This document shows, one piece after another, positions 46,056-58,790 of a stretch of 64,000 nucleotides of DNA; positions within the stretch are counted from its first letter, which is position 1, and the number at the start of each line of letters is the position of its first letter. The notes under the pieces were generated by a model that was given only the letters and a program-made list of their open reading frames with translations, had not been told where the DNA came from and did not search any database. The stretch is from Alviniconcha marisindica. Lineage: Eukaryota; Mollusca; Gastropoda; Provannidae. The translations under genes were made by a program, and so were the position numbers. The DNA lies in contig JABMCL010001181.1 in the NCBI GenBank assembly GCA_018857735.1, positions 1 to 64,000 of the forward strand, written 5' to 3'.

Positions 46056-46570
46056 GGCAGATGGGTACTGCGGACGCAGAAATATAGCTCCCTCTCCTAA
46101 AAACTCAGTGTTATCAAATGTTGTCTAAGAGATGATTACGTATCTTTGGATGTAAACCTTTTTATGTACCTTATATTTACTCGCATGCCAGACTGTTATC
46201 GTAGGTGATTCAAGTCTCTGTTGGTGGGTCTCTCGTTATGTATGTGACGTCTGTCGAGCTTTTTTTTTTTATTTTTTATTTTTTAGCCTTGCATTCTTAT
46301 CCTACTGTCGTGAACTCTACAGGCCTAATTTCTGCCTTCGATGTTCACTCAACTTCATTTTTCTTAACCCTCTCTCCATTTTCCCTGTAGTGGGGTACCG
46401 CGGTCTCCTCTGCTGAGAACTCAGCACTACCGAAGGTTCTCTCCCTTTTTAGATACAATGTACCCTCGGTGGATTTTATGTGCTTTGTATTCGCGCGCAT
46501 GCCAGGTGCGAGTTGCCGTTCATGTCTCCGGTGCTGCATTCGTTGTTATGCGTGTGACGTCTGTGGAGAC
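46056..46570. repeat. Module M repeat, dimeric copy
   Basis: Matches 33163-33650 throughout (CAGATGGGTACTGCGGACGC to GTGTGACGTCTGTGGAG) and again leads straight into a 36-bp-family minisatellite. Confidence 0.82.
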
Positions 46571-47330
46571 AGGTGAAACTGACACAGTGGCAAAGTAGAC
46601 GGGGAAAGCTGTGACCGACATACTGCTAAAGAAGAGGGGACACACTGTAACTGACATATTGTTCAACTTAATAAGGAGACAAGTTGTAACTGACACACTG
46701 TTAAGCTAGAGCGGACAAACTGTAACTGACATACTGTTAAAATAAGGAGACAACCTGTAACGGACACACCGGTAAAGAAGAGGGGACAAAACTGTAACTG
46801 ACATATTGATAACATAAGGAGACAACCTGTAACGGACACACCGGTAAAGAAGAGGGGACAAACTGTAACTGACATATTGATAACATAAGGAGACAACCTG
46901 TAACGGACACACCGGTAAAGAAGAGGGGACAAAACTGTAACTGACATATTGATAACATAAGGAGACAACCTGTAACGGACACACCGGTAAAGAAGAGGGG
47001 ACAAAACTGTAACTGACATATTGATAACATAAGGAGACAACCTGTAACGGACACACCGGTAAAGAAGAGGGGACGAAACTGTAACTGACATATTGATAAA
47101 ATAAGGAGACAAGCTGTAACTGACACAATGGCAAAGTAAAGGGACAAGCTGTAACTGACACAATGGTAAGGTAGACGAGACAAGCTGTAATGATATAGTG
47201 TCAGAGTAAGGGACAAGCTGTAACTGACACATGCAAATAAAGGAAAGTGTAATGACACAATGGTAGCAGGCAAGCTGTAATGAATTGGTAAGTAAAGGAC
47301 AAGCCGTAACTGACAGATTGCTGTGTAAAG
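46571..47330. repeat. 36-bp-family minisatellite with about 71-bp dimeric higher order
   Basis: Alternating GTAACTGACATATTGATAAC and GTAACGGACACACCGGTAAA halves give a two-unit period, repeated about six times (46740-47100). Degenerate single units lie on the right, many with missing bases. Confidence 0.92.
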
Positions 47331-47334
47331 TAGC

Positions 47335-47850
47335 AGGCCTACTGACAGTTGTGTGTGAAAGCGTAAGACAGCCTAGACAGTGCTGTGGAAACTAGCAGGC
47401 TACGGAAGTTGTGTGTGAGATATAGCAGGCCTACCAGCAGGTTGTTGTGTGAAAGGTAGCAGGCCTACTGTGAAGTTGGTGTGTGAAAGGTAGCAGGCCT
47501 ACTGACAGGTTGCTGTGTGAAACGTAGCAGGCCTACTGTGAAGTTGGTGTGTGAAAGTAGCAGGCCTACTGACAGGTTGCTGTGTGAAAGGTAGCAGGCC
47601 TACTGACAGGTTGTGTGTGAAACGTAGCAGGCCTACTGACAGGTTGTGTGTGAAACGTAGCAGGCCTACTGGACAGTTGTGTGTGAAACGTAGCAGGCCT
47701 ACTTCGACAGGTTGCTGTGTGAAAGTAGCAGGCCTATCTGACAGTTGTGTGTGAAAGTAGCAGGCCTACTGTGGACAGTTGTGTGTGAAAGTAGCAGGCC
47801 TATTGACAGGTTGCTGTGTGAAAGGTGTCAGCCTACTACAGTTGTGTGTA
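47335..47850. repeat. 34-bp minisatellite (unit 2), degenerate
   Basis: GTAGCAGGCCTACTGACAGG-type units, many with small deletions (GTTGTGTGTGAAA), unlike the clean arrays elsewhere. Confidence 0.9.
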
Positions 47851-48395
47851 AACGTGCAGCCACGCGTTCTTGTGAACAGCGCCACAATTGGTGTCCTGCC
47901 ACCAGTAGCATAGTCTCAACCGTTCTGTTTAAAGGTGTAGCCTGCTAGCAGGAAAGTATCAACCTGTGGTGTAACAACTGCTCAGCCAAAAGGTGTAACA
48001 ACTGCTCAGCCAGCAAAGGCCGCTCGCCCGGAAAGTGCAGCAAGCTAAAAGCCGTAAAGGTGTAACAATGTAGCAGAAAGGTGTAACAACTGCTCAGCCA
48101 GGAAAGGTGTAACAACTGTTCATCCAAGAAAGGTGTAACAACTGCTCAGCCAAAAAAGATGTAACAACTATTCAGCCAACAAAGGTGTAACAACTGCTCA
48201 GCCAACAAAGGTGTAACAACTGCTCAGCCAACAAAGGTGTAACAACTGCTCAGCCAACAAAGGTGTAATAACTATTCAGCCAGGAAAGGTGTAACAACTG
48301 CTCAGCCAGGAAAGGTGTAACAACTGCTCAGCCAAGAAAGGTGTAATAACTATTCAGCCAGAAAGGTGTAACAACTGCTCAGCCAAGAAAGGAAC
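47851..48395. repeat. 26-bp minisatellite (unit 3), about 16 copies
   Basis: Unit GTGTAACAACTGCTCAGCCA plus ACAAAG from about 47965. 47851-47964 is a transitional degenerate stretch. Confidence 0.9.
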
Positions 48396-48690
48396 CGTTT
48401 CATCCTTACCTGTGAAGTAACGGCAGTGCCAGGTAGGACTGTCTCTGACGGTGAAGCTACAACAACAACTTGTCTCTGCTTCGGTCACAGGCAGCGAACT
48501 TTGGCTGTCATGGAGGCCGATCTAGTTATACCTGATCTAGTCAGTCATTGGCTATCGACTCGAGTTGCGTCAGATCGCGCGGAAAGTACTCGGTGGCTAT
48601 TTATAGCCCTGTGACGTGAACAAGGTGCAGGAGGCGACGTTTGGATCGGCAAGCACAGACAGCGTGGCGCTGAATAAAATCAACAGTAGC
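48396..48690. repeat. Conserved composite segment
   Basis: TGAAGTAACGGCAGTGCCAG through CTTTGGCTGTCATGGAGGCC, GCGCGGAAAGTACTCGGTGG, CTATTTATAG and ACAGACAGCGTGGCGCTGAA. It matches 35761-35935 plus 37097-37215, so it is a single-copy block between satellite arrays. Confidence 0.8.
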
Positions 48691-48924
48691 GTGTAGTTAG
48701 GCACCGGCGTTGTAATCACGATCAATGCGGCTTTGTAGCATATAGCCTAGTAACATGTAGTTCAACGATCAATGCGGCTATGTAGCATATAGCCTAGTAA
48801 CTGTAATGTTTTAGTTCAACGATCAACGCGGCTTTGTAGCATGTAGCCTAGTAATATGTAGTTCAACGATCAATGCGGATTTGTAGCATATAGCCTAGTA
48901 ATGTAATGTTTGTAGTTCAACGAT
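48691..48924. repeat. Unit 4 tandem repeat (about 55 bp)
   Basis: GATCAATGCGGCTTTGTAGC, ATATAGCCTAGTAA and GTAGTTCAAC repeated about five times before the palindrome. Confidence 0.88.
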
Positions 48925-49713
<789 letters not shown>

Positions 49714-49716
<3 letters not shown>

Positions 49717-49984
49717 GCGGCTTTGTAGCATAATATATAGTTTAGTGACATGTAGTTAGGTACCAGCGTTGTAATCACGATCAACTTGCTTTGTAACATA
49801 TAGCCTAGTAGTATGTAGTTCAACGATCAGTGCGGCTATGTAGCGTAATATGTAGCTTAATAGCATGTAGTTAGATACTAGCGTTGCAACAACAACCAGT
49901 AGCTTAGTGATGCACGACAACCAAATAATAAAAACATAAAGAATAACGACAACAATACTAATTTGTGGTTGCTTTCGGAATATC
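49714..49984. repeat. Unit 4 repeat, right block, with terminus
   Basis: AATGCGGCTTTGTAGCATAA continuing to AATAACGACAACAATACTAA, the same terminal sequence as at 41060-41090. Confidence 0.8.
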
Positions 49985-50273
49985 CACCGAAGTGGTTACA
50001 ACGCTGTTTGGTTGTTACATGGCTGGTTCCACGTCAAACTGTTGCCGTGTCAGCTCACGTTCGGTGTACAGCATACAACCATGCGCCAGTTTACAGCGTC
50101 GTTTTACTCGAAGCTACATTGTAGGGTTAGCTGTAACCTACCACCTGCACTTTTGGCAGAATCATTTTGATTTTTTCGGCTCTCCTGCGGTAACAGGGGG
50201 TGGATCGGAAACCCCAAATAAGACTCAGCACAGAAAGCTGACCCTGGAGAAAACAGTTCTCACGCCGTCGAGG
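49985..50273 (-). mobile_element. SINE body, minus strand
   Basis: AACGCTGTTTGGTTGTTACA, ACTTTTGGCAGAATCATTTT and TAAGACTCAGCACAGAAAGC match 39085-39365 and 52455-52815. The head is replaced at 50273 by a plus-strand SINE head. Confidence 0.7.
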
Positions 50274-50600
50274 GGGCGGCGATAGCTCAGTGGGTAGAGC
50301 GTTCGGCTGAAAGCCAGGCACGATACTGGCTCGGGTTCGAGTCCTAGGTGCGGCAAGGGATTTTTCTCCCAGTCTTCCTGTGCAGACTCTCTTACGGTGT
50401 CCGTACAGCCCCCGTGTGCAATCGCATGCATCAACATCCGTGCCCACGTTAAAAATCCCAAACACTAGCTGCCATACCATTTTTTGGACACACGATAATA
50501 CTGCAGACACTGGTAGGAATGGGTAGCGCTGCTCTTGCTGCTGCTGTGTCTCAGCGGGCAAAGCGATTCGACTTTCCCGCAAGAAACAACGAAGCACTAA
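50274..50600 (+). mobile_element. tRNA-derived SINE, plus strand
   Basis: The head at 50274-50355 has ATAGCTCAGTGGGTAGAGCG (A box) and CTCGGGTTCGAGTCCTAGG (B box). The body GTGCAGACTCTCTTACGGTG, CCACGTTAAAAATCCCAAAC and ATACTGCAGACACTGGTAGG shows the CACGTTAAAGATCCC-type core of marine invertebrate SINEs. The variable region between the boxes is too long for a canonical tRNA, so this is not a tRNA gene. Confidence 0.78.
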
Positions 50601-50639
50601 GAAAACAAACCCAAAACAATAACAATAAGCAAGCAAACA

Positions 50640-50712
50640 AACAGACAAGAAACGATCAACTGATCACGAGGCCGGCGTATTACTGCTGAGCTACCCGTGT
50701 TCCTTTTCTTTT
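50640..50712 (-). mobile_element. SINE head remnant, minus strand
   Basis: GATCACGAGGCCGGCGTATT and ACTGCTGAGCTACCCGTGTTCC match the A-box side of the minus-strand SINE heads at 39.4 and 52.9 kb. The 36-bp array starts immediately after, as at 39470. Confidence 0.6.
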
Positions 50713-51800
50713 CAAATGTCAAAGTAGACGGGACAAGCTGTACCTGACACAATGGCAAAGTAGAGGGGACAAGCCGTACCTGACACAATGGCAAAGTAGA
50801 GGGGACAAGTTGTACCTGAAAGGAAAAGCGAATCTGACACAATGGCAAAGTAGACGGGACAAGCTGTACCTGACACAATGGCAAAGTAGACGGGACAAGC
50901 TGTACCTGACACAATGGCAAAGTAGACGGGACAAGCTGTACCTGACACAATGGCAAAGTAGACGGGACAAGCTGTACCTGACACAATGGCAAAGTAGACG
51001 GGACAAGCTGTACCTGACACAATGGCAAAGTAGACGGGACAAGCTGTACCTGACACAATGGCAAAGTAGACGGGACAAGCTGTACCTGACACAATGGCAA
51101 AGTAGACGGGACAAGCTGTACCTGACACAATGGCAAAGTAGACGGGACAAGCTGTACCTGACACAATGGCAAAGTAGACGGGACAAGCTGTACCTGACAC
51201 AATGGCAAAGTAGACGGGACAAGCTGTACCTGACACAATGGCAAAGTAGACGGGACAAGCTGTAACTGACACAATGGCAAAGTAGAGGGGACAAGCTGTA
51301 CCTGACACAATGGCAAAGTAGAGGGGACAAGCTGTAACTGACACAATGGCAAAGTAGAGGGGACAAGCTGTACCTGACACAATGGCAAAGTAGACGGGAC
51401 AAGCTGTAACTGACACAATGGCAAAGTAGAGGGGACAAGCTGTACCTGACACAATGGCAAAGTAGAAGGGACAAGCTGTACCTGACACAATGGCAAAGTA
51501 GAGGGGACAAGCTGTACCTGACACGCTGACTGAGTAGAGGGGAAAAGCTGTAACTGACGCAACGGTAAAGTAGAAAGGTCAAGCTGTAACTGACACAACG
51601 GCACAGTAGAAGGGACAAACTGTAACTGACCCACTGGTACAGTAAAACGGACAAACTGTAACTGACACAATGGTAAAGTGGAAGGGAGAAGCTGTAACTG
51701 ACACAACGGTAAAGTAGAAGGGAAAAGCTGTAACTGACACAACGGTAAAGTAGAAGGGACAAGCTGTAACTGACACAGTGGTACAGTATAAGGGACATGC
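50713..51800. repeat. 36-bp minisatellite (unit 1), about 30 copies, homogenised
   Basis: GTACCTGACACAATGGCAAA plus GTAGACGGGACAAGCT; about twelve copies at 50835-51260 are identical by eye, so this array expanded recently. Left and right ends are more diverged. Confidence 0.95.
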
Positions 51801-51814
51801 CGGAAGGAACCAAA

Positions 51815-52450
51815 ATGTGCTAAACGCAGCAGGTCTTTTGGCAGGTTGTCACTGTGTGAAATGCAGCAGGTTTACTAGCTTCTTGTTGTGTGAAACATAA
51901 CAGGTCTACTAGCTTGTTGTTGTGTGAAACATAACAGGTCTACTAGCTTGTTGTTGTGTGAAACATAGCAGGTCTATTAGCTTGTTGTTGTGTGAAACAT
52001 AACAGGTCTACTAGCTTGTTGTTGTGTGAAACATGGCAGGTCTACTAGCTTGTTGTGTGAAATGCAGCAGGTCTACTAGCTTGTTGTTGTGTGAAACATA
52101 ACAGGTCTGCTAGCTTGTTGTTGTGTGAAACATAGCAGGTCTACTAGCTTCTTGTTGTTTGAAATGCAGCACGTCTACTAGCTTGTTGTTGCGTAAAACG
52201 TAGCAGGTCTACTAGCTTGTTATTGTGTGAAACGTAGCAGGTCTACTAGCAGGTTGTCGTGTGAAACGTAGCATGTGTACAGGCAGGTTGCGTGTGAAAC
52301 GTTGACTGAAACGTAGCAGGTGTACAAGCAGGTTGTCGTGTAAAACATAGCAGGTGTGCAGGCAGGTTGTCATGTAAAACGTATTCGTGCAAAACGCAGC
52401 AGCTATGCAGGCAGGTTGTCGTGTAAAACGTAGCCGGTGTGCAAGACGTA
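51815..52450. repeat. 34-bp minisatellite (unit 2), about 18 copies
   Basis: Variant GTTGTTGTGTGAAACATAAC plus AGGTCTACTAGCTT, again ending in TGTACAGGCAG and AAGACGTAGCAGAA before a minus-strand SINE, as at 39080. Confidence 0.94.
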
Positions 52451-52690
52451 GCAGAAGCGGTAACCGCGCTGTTTGGTTATTAATGGCCGGTCCTATGTGA
52501 AACTGATGCCGTTTCGGAACACGTTCTGTGTACACCGTACAGCCGTGCACCAGTTTAGAGTGACACTTTATTTGAACCAACATATGTAAGGTGAATGTTT
52601 GTTTAACTGTAACCTGCCACCTGCACTTTTGGCAGAATCACAGGAATCTTTTACGTGCTTCTGCGGTAACATGGAGGTAGAACGGAAACC

Positions 52691-52764
<74 letters not shown>

Positions 52765-52895
52765 AAAAAAAAAAGGAGTCAGCACAGAAAGTTAATTGAC
52801 TCCGGAGAAGAAAATTCTCCAGTCGCTCTTGCTGGGGCTCGAACCAGCGACCTTTCGATCAGGAATCCGGCGCTCTATCACTGAGCTCCCCCAAC
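52451..52895 (-). mobile_element. tRNA-derived SINE, minus strand, with internal GA tract
   Basis: Head 52824-52895 (minus strand GGAGCTCAGTGATAGAGCGC and GGTTCGAGCCCC). The body matches 39085-39373, but a GA microsatellite (52695-52762) and an A11 run are inserted in it. Confidence 0.78.
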
Positions 52896-52924
52896 GAAAC
52901 ATGCAGCACAGAGAGACAGCATAC

Positions 52925-53066
52925 AGTGTGTGTGACGCATGTGTGTATTTGTGTGTGTGTGTGTGCGTGTGTGTGTATTTGTGTGTGTGTGTGCATGCGT
53001 GCGCGTATGTGTGTGTGTGCCTGCATGTGCATGCCTGCATGTTTGTGCATGCGCATGCGTGCGTGT

Positions 53067-53099
<33 letters not shown>

Positions 53100-53339
53100 A
53101 TACATGCGTGTCTGTGCGTGCGTAGTGTGCATGTGTACGTGTATATGCGTGTGTTGTTGTTGGCTAGCAAGTTTTTCATCTTCACCACAATGTTGATGTC
53201 TTTTATTTTTTGTAACTGGCTATGTGCTCCAGTGGAGACATGGTGAATAGGAAAACGCTGTTATAATTAATTGTTCTTGTGCAGCTTTTGTACAAAGCCT
53301 TTTGCTTGATAGATAGTGGAGACGTAAAAGTGTCTGTGT

Positions 53340-53375
<36 letters not shown>

Positions 53376-53513
53376 ACACACACACACACACGGACGCATG
53401 TAACACACGCAGGCACCCACGCGTGCACATGCACAAACGCACGCACACATGCACATGGTCACATGCATGCGCACACACACACACACACGCACACGCACAC
53501 ACAAACACGCGCA

Positions 53514-53561
<48 letters not shown>

Positions 53562-53597
53562 CAAACACACACACACATGCACACACACGCACATACA

Positions 53598-53648
<51 letters not shown>

Positions 53649-53700
53649 CAAACACAGACAGTCACAGACAGTCACTCACAGACAGTCACACACACACAGG
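52925..53700. repeat. 183-bp element between inverted TG and AC tracts (copy 2)
   Basis: TG-rich tract 52925-53155 with TGCATG interruptions, core 53160-53342 and AC-rich tract 53343-53695. The core differs from copy 1 at only about two positions, while the flanking tracts differ strongly in their interruptions. Confidence 0.88.
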
Positions 53701-53911
53701 CATTTGACTGTACATGTCCACAAGCTGCTTCACTTTGCTAAGCACACAAAACTCACCCAGTTATTTGTAGGCACTACCTAAAAGTGAGAAAAATGACAAT
53801 GTCCATCACTTAAAATGTAGATTTTTTTATAGTCCAATAATACTTTGGTTTCTGTGACACTAAATTGAATCTGATTCTATTCTATACATTCAACGAACGT
53901 AGCACACATAA

Positions 53912-53942
<31 letters not shown>

Positions 53943-55295
53943 CTCTTTCTCTGTCTCTCCCACCCACCCACATCACATATAAAACAAACAAAAACAATCT
54001 CTGTAGTTGTATTTCCCCATAAAATCTCTTCAACAAAATTTCATGAGAATCACCTTCATTTCACTACAATGACAGTGTAATGATGATATGTATTTATACA
54101 GAAACTGGGGAAAACAAAAACAATATTATAATCCAGCAAATACAAAGTATTGTATACAGAAACATATTCATTTCATGCATATTAAACTTTTTGTGAACTG
54201 TAGTCGTTCACAATTCAACACCATGAAAAATATTCAGCATACTAGACTAACAAACAATAACTCAGGTATACAAACAAAATGTGCATAGCTGGCAACATTA
54301 CCATTACAGTGAAAGACTTCATAAACAGGTCTACCAATGTATTCAAACCTCTTGCATCAGTTTGACAATACCCTTTCAAAACATAAGACAATTAGCAAGT
54401 ACTGACAGATATAATTCACAGACACAGACTATGAAATATATTACTCAGTGTCCTTTTAACAATCAATAACTACAACTTTAAATGGTACCCCTCAAAATTT
54501 GAAGTATTTCGAGGAGCAACAAAGTTAGGTAACCAGCTGTTCAATCACACCAGGAGCTTGCCTCACTCCAGCCTGTACCTAACCCTTGACCTCTGGAAAT
54601 AGGGCCAGTTAATGGCTGCCATTTTGTTTGCTGGAGGTTGGTCTGCCCTCTACATTACATGGATCTGTGGATGGGAAATTCATAATTATTTATATGAACA
54701 TTTTGTAGAGCGCCTCATAATGGTAACTATGCAGCACTATTCTATGCTTCTGAGCAAACCCACAGTGCTCTAGTCATACGCAGTTCTGAATGAGTGACTG
54801 TGGCTTTACACAGTTAAATTAATCAATGTTTTAAACTTGTATTACAGTAATGACGTAACGTTGTCTTCAGTCTGAACAACACAAAGAGAAAAGTAACTTG
54901 AGTTAATTTAACATTCACCATTAGACCATACATGGTGGGTGCGTAACCACCCATACTTTCAGTTCAGTTAAATGTACAAAATGTGTTCAGTTTTCACATA
55001 AACTGAATGAGCTTTCATGACATTGTCAGAAAGGAACTTGTGTACGAGCTCCACCAGAAGGGTGTGCTTGTCTTTATAAATAAACAACAAAATCATTGTA
55101 TAACTTTTTCTTTAACTCATGGAGGCAGACACACCCATACCCTCGAAGAAGGAACCTTGTGTTCCATACATTGTGGGTGCACACCCACTCATACTGTACG
55201 CTGGGGAGAGCTAGTAAGTAAGTAAGTTGGTGTTTTACACCCAGTCAACCAGTGCAGTTCTATCAGGGTGAATGGGGAGAGCTAACTTTTACAAG
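53701..55295. other. AT-rich single-copy region, no gene recognised
   Basis: A short AC tract at 53905-53938. No ORF above background and no splice-flanked coding stretch found. This could be downstream intergenic sequence of the host gene at 57.3 kb. Confidence 0.4.
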
Positions 55296-55690
55296 TATTG
55301 CTGTAGCATTTGAAGAATATGTACTATCAGAAAGAGTAGCCTACAGTGTAGCATTGTGCAAGAACACTATCAGAAAGAGTAGCCTATACTGTAGCTTCGT
55401 TCAAGAATACATACTATCAGTAAGAGTATGTTATATTGTAGCATTGTTGAAGAATACATACTCTACATAAGAGCAGTATATACTGAAGTATTGTTCAAGA
55501 ATACATACTATCAGAAAGAGTAGCCTATACTGTAGCTTCATTCAAGAATACATACTATCAGAAAGAGTATCTTATATTTTAGCATTGCTGAGGAATACAT
55601 ACTCTACATAAGAGCAGTATGTACTGAAGAATTGTTCAAGAATACATACTATCAGTAAGAGTTACCTAAACTGTAGCATCGGCCTGTTTT
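55296..55690. repeat. 47-bp minisatellite with three-unit higher order
   Basis: Units such as AAGAATACATACTATCAGAA plus AGAGTAGCCTATACTGTAGC, with variants (TCTACATAAGAGCAGTATaT) recurring every third unit (141 bp). Confidence 0.85.
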
Positions 55691-56344
55691 GATGACACAT
55701 ATAGCTTCTTGTCACTGCATCTGAGACAAAGACTTGCCAGTACTCCTGTGCTGATTTGTTTTGCAGGTGCATGTATCATACATCAAACTAGGTGCATGTA
55801 TCATACATCAGACTATCAGAAACAAGGAGTGAATTTTTCCCCTGAATCAAAAACTAAGAGGTAGCACAGAATGTGCTTGTGATGTGTTAATAATGCTCCA
55901 TGTCTGTTTCCTAAAGGTGTCAAACAGTTTCATGTTCCCTCTATAAATCTAAGTCTAATGTGTGCTGTTCATGAATAAATACAAAAAATACAAAAAATAA
56001 AAAAACTATTTTCACTTTATGTTTCTGACACATGTGTGACCTTGAAACAAGATCAAGGTCATCAAACCTTGTATGCACCTGTAGATCCCAAGCAAGGTTA
56101 TAACCATGCAAAGTTTGAAAGTTTGAAAAGTGTACCAAAGGAAGCCAATGTTAAAGTTTTTGTCAAATCAGAAAACATGTCAATCATCTCCCTTGAATAT
56201 ATGGAGAGAAAAAAATAAGAATAATATATTCATGACCTAGTCGACATAATTAAGAATGAAACAAAGTTTTAACTTAATTGAACAGAACATACATTTTCTG
56301 TTTTAAAAGCTGCTTGAAGCTGCTGTGAGCTTGTCGAATGGTTA
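55691..56344. repeat. Short duplications and a widespread-type repeat with inverted AAGGTCA sites
   Basis: GGTGCATGTATCATACATCA is tandemly doubled at 55767-55812. At 56037-56061, TGACCTTG and CAAGGTCA form an inverted pair around a 9-bp spacer, followed by CCAAGCAAGGTTATAACCAT and GCAAAGTTTGAAAG, a pattern I recall as a common interspersed repeat in marine invertebrates. Confidence 0.5.
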
Positions 56345-56525
56345 AGGTCACGAGAAGTGGTATGAACAGATACGGCTCAACCAGTGTGTAGTACCTTCAT
56401 ACACACTTTGACACTGACCACATTTATGGCGTCCAAGGTCACGAGAAGTGGTATGAACAGATAAGGCTCAACCAGTGTGTAGTACCTTCATACACACTTT
56501 CACACTGACCACATTTATGGCGTCC
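56345..56525. repeat. 91-bp tandem duplication
   Basis: GGTCACGAGAAGTGGTATGA through TTTATGGCGTCCAAG is present twice (56345-56434, 56436-56525) with three or so differences. Confidence 0.92.
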
Positions 56526-57003
56526 AAGAAAATTGCAATGTAAATTTTTGGGACGTGCTGGACTCTCAACTGACAGACCGACACTGCTTATTATACAGAG
56601 TCGTATCTTTTCTGTGAGAGACAAAAATAATGGACACAGTTTGCTAGCACACACTGCTGCACTTGCCAATGTCAACTCGAACATAACAAAACAAGACAAA
56701 AGCATCGAAATAAGTATCTCGTGCACCAAGGATAAAGCTTTTCTCATTTCTGAAAGGTTTGACTGCACTTTGTTCAGTGTGGAACTACACAAGCAGTACA
56801 GTAGCCACGTCACGGAGACTACCCAGTGATAAAATCATTATTTATCCATGCAGAGGAGGTGGATGTGTCCCCTAAAGAACCAGTGGACACTCCCACCGCC
56901 AATATCTTGATTACAATGATAATGACAGCATATCGATTATACAAATGTTATCCCATAATTGCAGTCAAAACAGCACACATTCATCGAAGCACACACTCAT
57001 GCT
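56526..57003. other. No gene seen; probable 3' flank of the host gene
   Basis: Frames on both strands of about 100 codons show no recognisable domain. No convincing AATAAA for the minus-strand gene was found. Confidence 0.35.
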
Positions 57004-57004
57004 A

Positions 57005-57084
<80 letters not shown>

Positions 57085-57092
57085 CTCCCGCA

Positions 57093-57185
<93 letters not shown>

Positions 57186-57290
57186 CTCCCGCAGACACAC
57201 ACAGACACACACACACACACATACACACAAACACAAAAAGTACAAGGACACGCACCTCCCCCCCCCCCCCCCCCCCAACACACACACACA
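57004..57290. repeat. AC microsatellite with two AGGTCTCCCGCAG inserts
   Basis: AC tract interrupted by AGGTCTCCCGCAG at 57081 and 57181, exactly 100 bases apart, so a segment including the insert was duplicated. It ends with a C run at 57258-57276. Confidence 0.92.
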
Positions 57291-57318
57291 CACCTTTCTC
57301 ACTCTACTCCAACATCTC

Positions 57319-57966
57319 TCAGGAATCCAAATAGCTGCTCTTGCGAGGTTTCTTCACGGGCTTGGCAGCGCCGTTGGCAGTGGGGCGAGGTGCACGAGCA
57401 GCCTCCCCGCTGCTGGACAGCTGCCCGGACAGGGAGGTCAGCTCTCGCCGTATGCTGTCCACCAGGTCCTTAGGGGACACTCCCACCTCCAGGCTAGAGG
57501 CAATCACGTCCCTCTCGTCCCTGCTGCCCACGTCACGGGTGGGGGGCCGGTGGAGCGGGACCTCCGCCGCAGAGGCGCTACCTAGGCCTCCCGCGCCTGC
57601 AGCCTTTCTGTCCGGAGAGTCGGCCACTCCGCCAGGGTGCCGCGTGGAGGCAGGAGCGGCGGTGAAGAGAGCCGTGGTGGTGGTGCCATCCCCCAGCATC
57701 CGCTCATAAGCCTCCAGCCCCGGGCAGGTGCTGCCGCCCGCGTCCCCCGCTGTACCCGCAGGCCGTGATCTGCTGTCGGTGGCGTCGTCCGCGCTGCCAG
57801 AGGCCGAGCTGGCGGTGGCGGGTTCCCTGAGTTGCCGAGTGCGGATGACGATGGGCTGGCCCGGCTGCGTGGCGTAGTAACCGTGGGGCTGAGCGCCGTT
57901 GGCGGCCCGCTCGCTGAAGGTGGTGGTGTGCAGCTTCTCCTGGGGCGGCGCCTTGCTGTCTGGGGG
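57319..57966 (-). CDS. Terminal exon of a host gene, disordered tail
   Basis: Minus-strand acceptor GTGCGCAG precedes CCC-CCA-GAC-AGC (phase 0), and the frame is open for 215 codons to a TGA at 57319-57321. It starts PPDSKAPPQEKLHTTTFSER, continues YYATQPGQPIVIRTRQ and SPKDLVDSIRRELTSLSGQL, and ends KPRKSSYLDS. It is GC-rich, with coding-like composition unlike the flanks. It is rich in Ala, Ser, Gly and Pro and probably disordered, perhaps a cytoplasmic or regulatory tail. EKLHT also occurs at the start of the preceding exon. I do not recognise the family. Splice phase agrees with the exon at 59770-59894. Confidence 0.72.
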   Translation of the reverse strand, partial: PPDSKAPPQEKLHTTTFSERAANGAQPHGYYATQPGQPIVIRTRQLREPATASSASGSADDATDSRSRPAGTAGDAGGSTCPGLEAYERMLGDGTTTTALFTAAPASTRHPGGVADSPDRKAAGAGGLGSASAAEVPLHRPPTRDVGSRDERDVIASSLEVGVSPKDLVDSIRRELTSLSGQLSSSGEAARAPRPTANGAAKPVKKPRKSSYLDS

Positions 57967-58024
57967 CTGCGCACAGCACGGCATTGGTTACAGTCTGGGG
58001 CTGGGGGCCTGCTCCCTCGGTCGG

Positions 58025-58790
58025 GGTGAACGGGTACCTACCACCTGGGTCAGGGTGAACGGGTACCTACCACCTGGGTCAGGGTGAACGGGTACCTACC
58101 ACCTGGGTCTGGGTGAATGGGTATCTACCACCTGGGTCAGGGTGAACGGGTACCTACCACCTGGGTCAGGGTGAAAGGGTACCTACCACCTGGGTCAGGG
58201 TGAAGGGTACCTACCACCTGGGTCAGGGTGAACGGGTACCTACCACTGGGTCAGGGTCAATGGGTATCTACCACCAGGGTCAGGGTGAACGGGTATCTAC
58301 CACCTGGGTCAGGGTGAACGGATACCTACCACCTGGGTCAGGGTGAAAGGGTACACACCACCTGGGTCAGGGTGAAAGGGTACACACCACCTGGGTCAGG
58401 GTCAATGGGTATCTACCACCAGGGTCAGGGTGAACGGGTATCTACCACCTGGGTCAGGGTGAACGGATACCTACCACCTGGGTCAGGGTGAAAGGGTACA
58501 CACCACCTGGGTCAGGGTGAAAGGGTACACACCACCTGGGTCAGGGTGAAAGGGTACCTACCACCTGGGTCAGGGTGAACGGGTACCTACCACCTGGGTC
58601 AGGGTCAATGGGTACCTACCACCTGGGTCAGGGTCAAAGGGTACCTACCACCTGGGTCAGGGTCAAAGGGTATCTACCACCTGGGTCAGGGTCAAAGGGT
58701 GCCTACCACCTGGGTCAGGTTCAAAGTGTGCCTACCACCTGGGTCAGGGTCAAAGGGTACCTACCACCTGGGTCAGGATGAATGGTCAGG
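58025..58790. repeat. 30-bp minisatellite (about 25 copies) in last intron
   Basis: Unit GGTCAGGGTGAACGGGTACC plus TACCACCTGG, starting about 58 bases upstream of the terminal exon in gene direction. It has KpnI-type GGTACC in most units. Open frames across it are incidental. Confidence 0.94.

Noticed and set aside
50597..51813. Frames of over 350 codons across the 36-bp array (CQVQLVPSTLPL and others)
   Set aside because: Three long frames exist on the same strand at once and a fourth on the other, as expected when a 36-bp repeat contains no stop. No coding evidence.
56439..56813. Possible zinc finger CGQCESVYEGTTH in a 124-codon minus frame
   Set aside because: Spacing does not fit C2H2, THAP or BED fingers, and the cysteines come from the 91-bp duplicated sequence.
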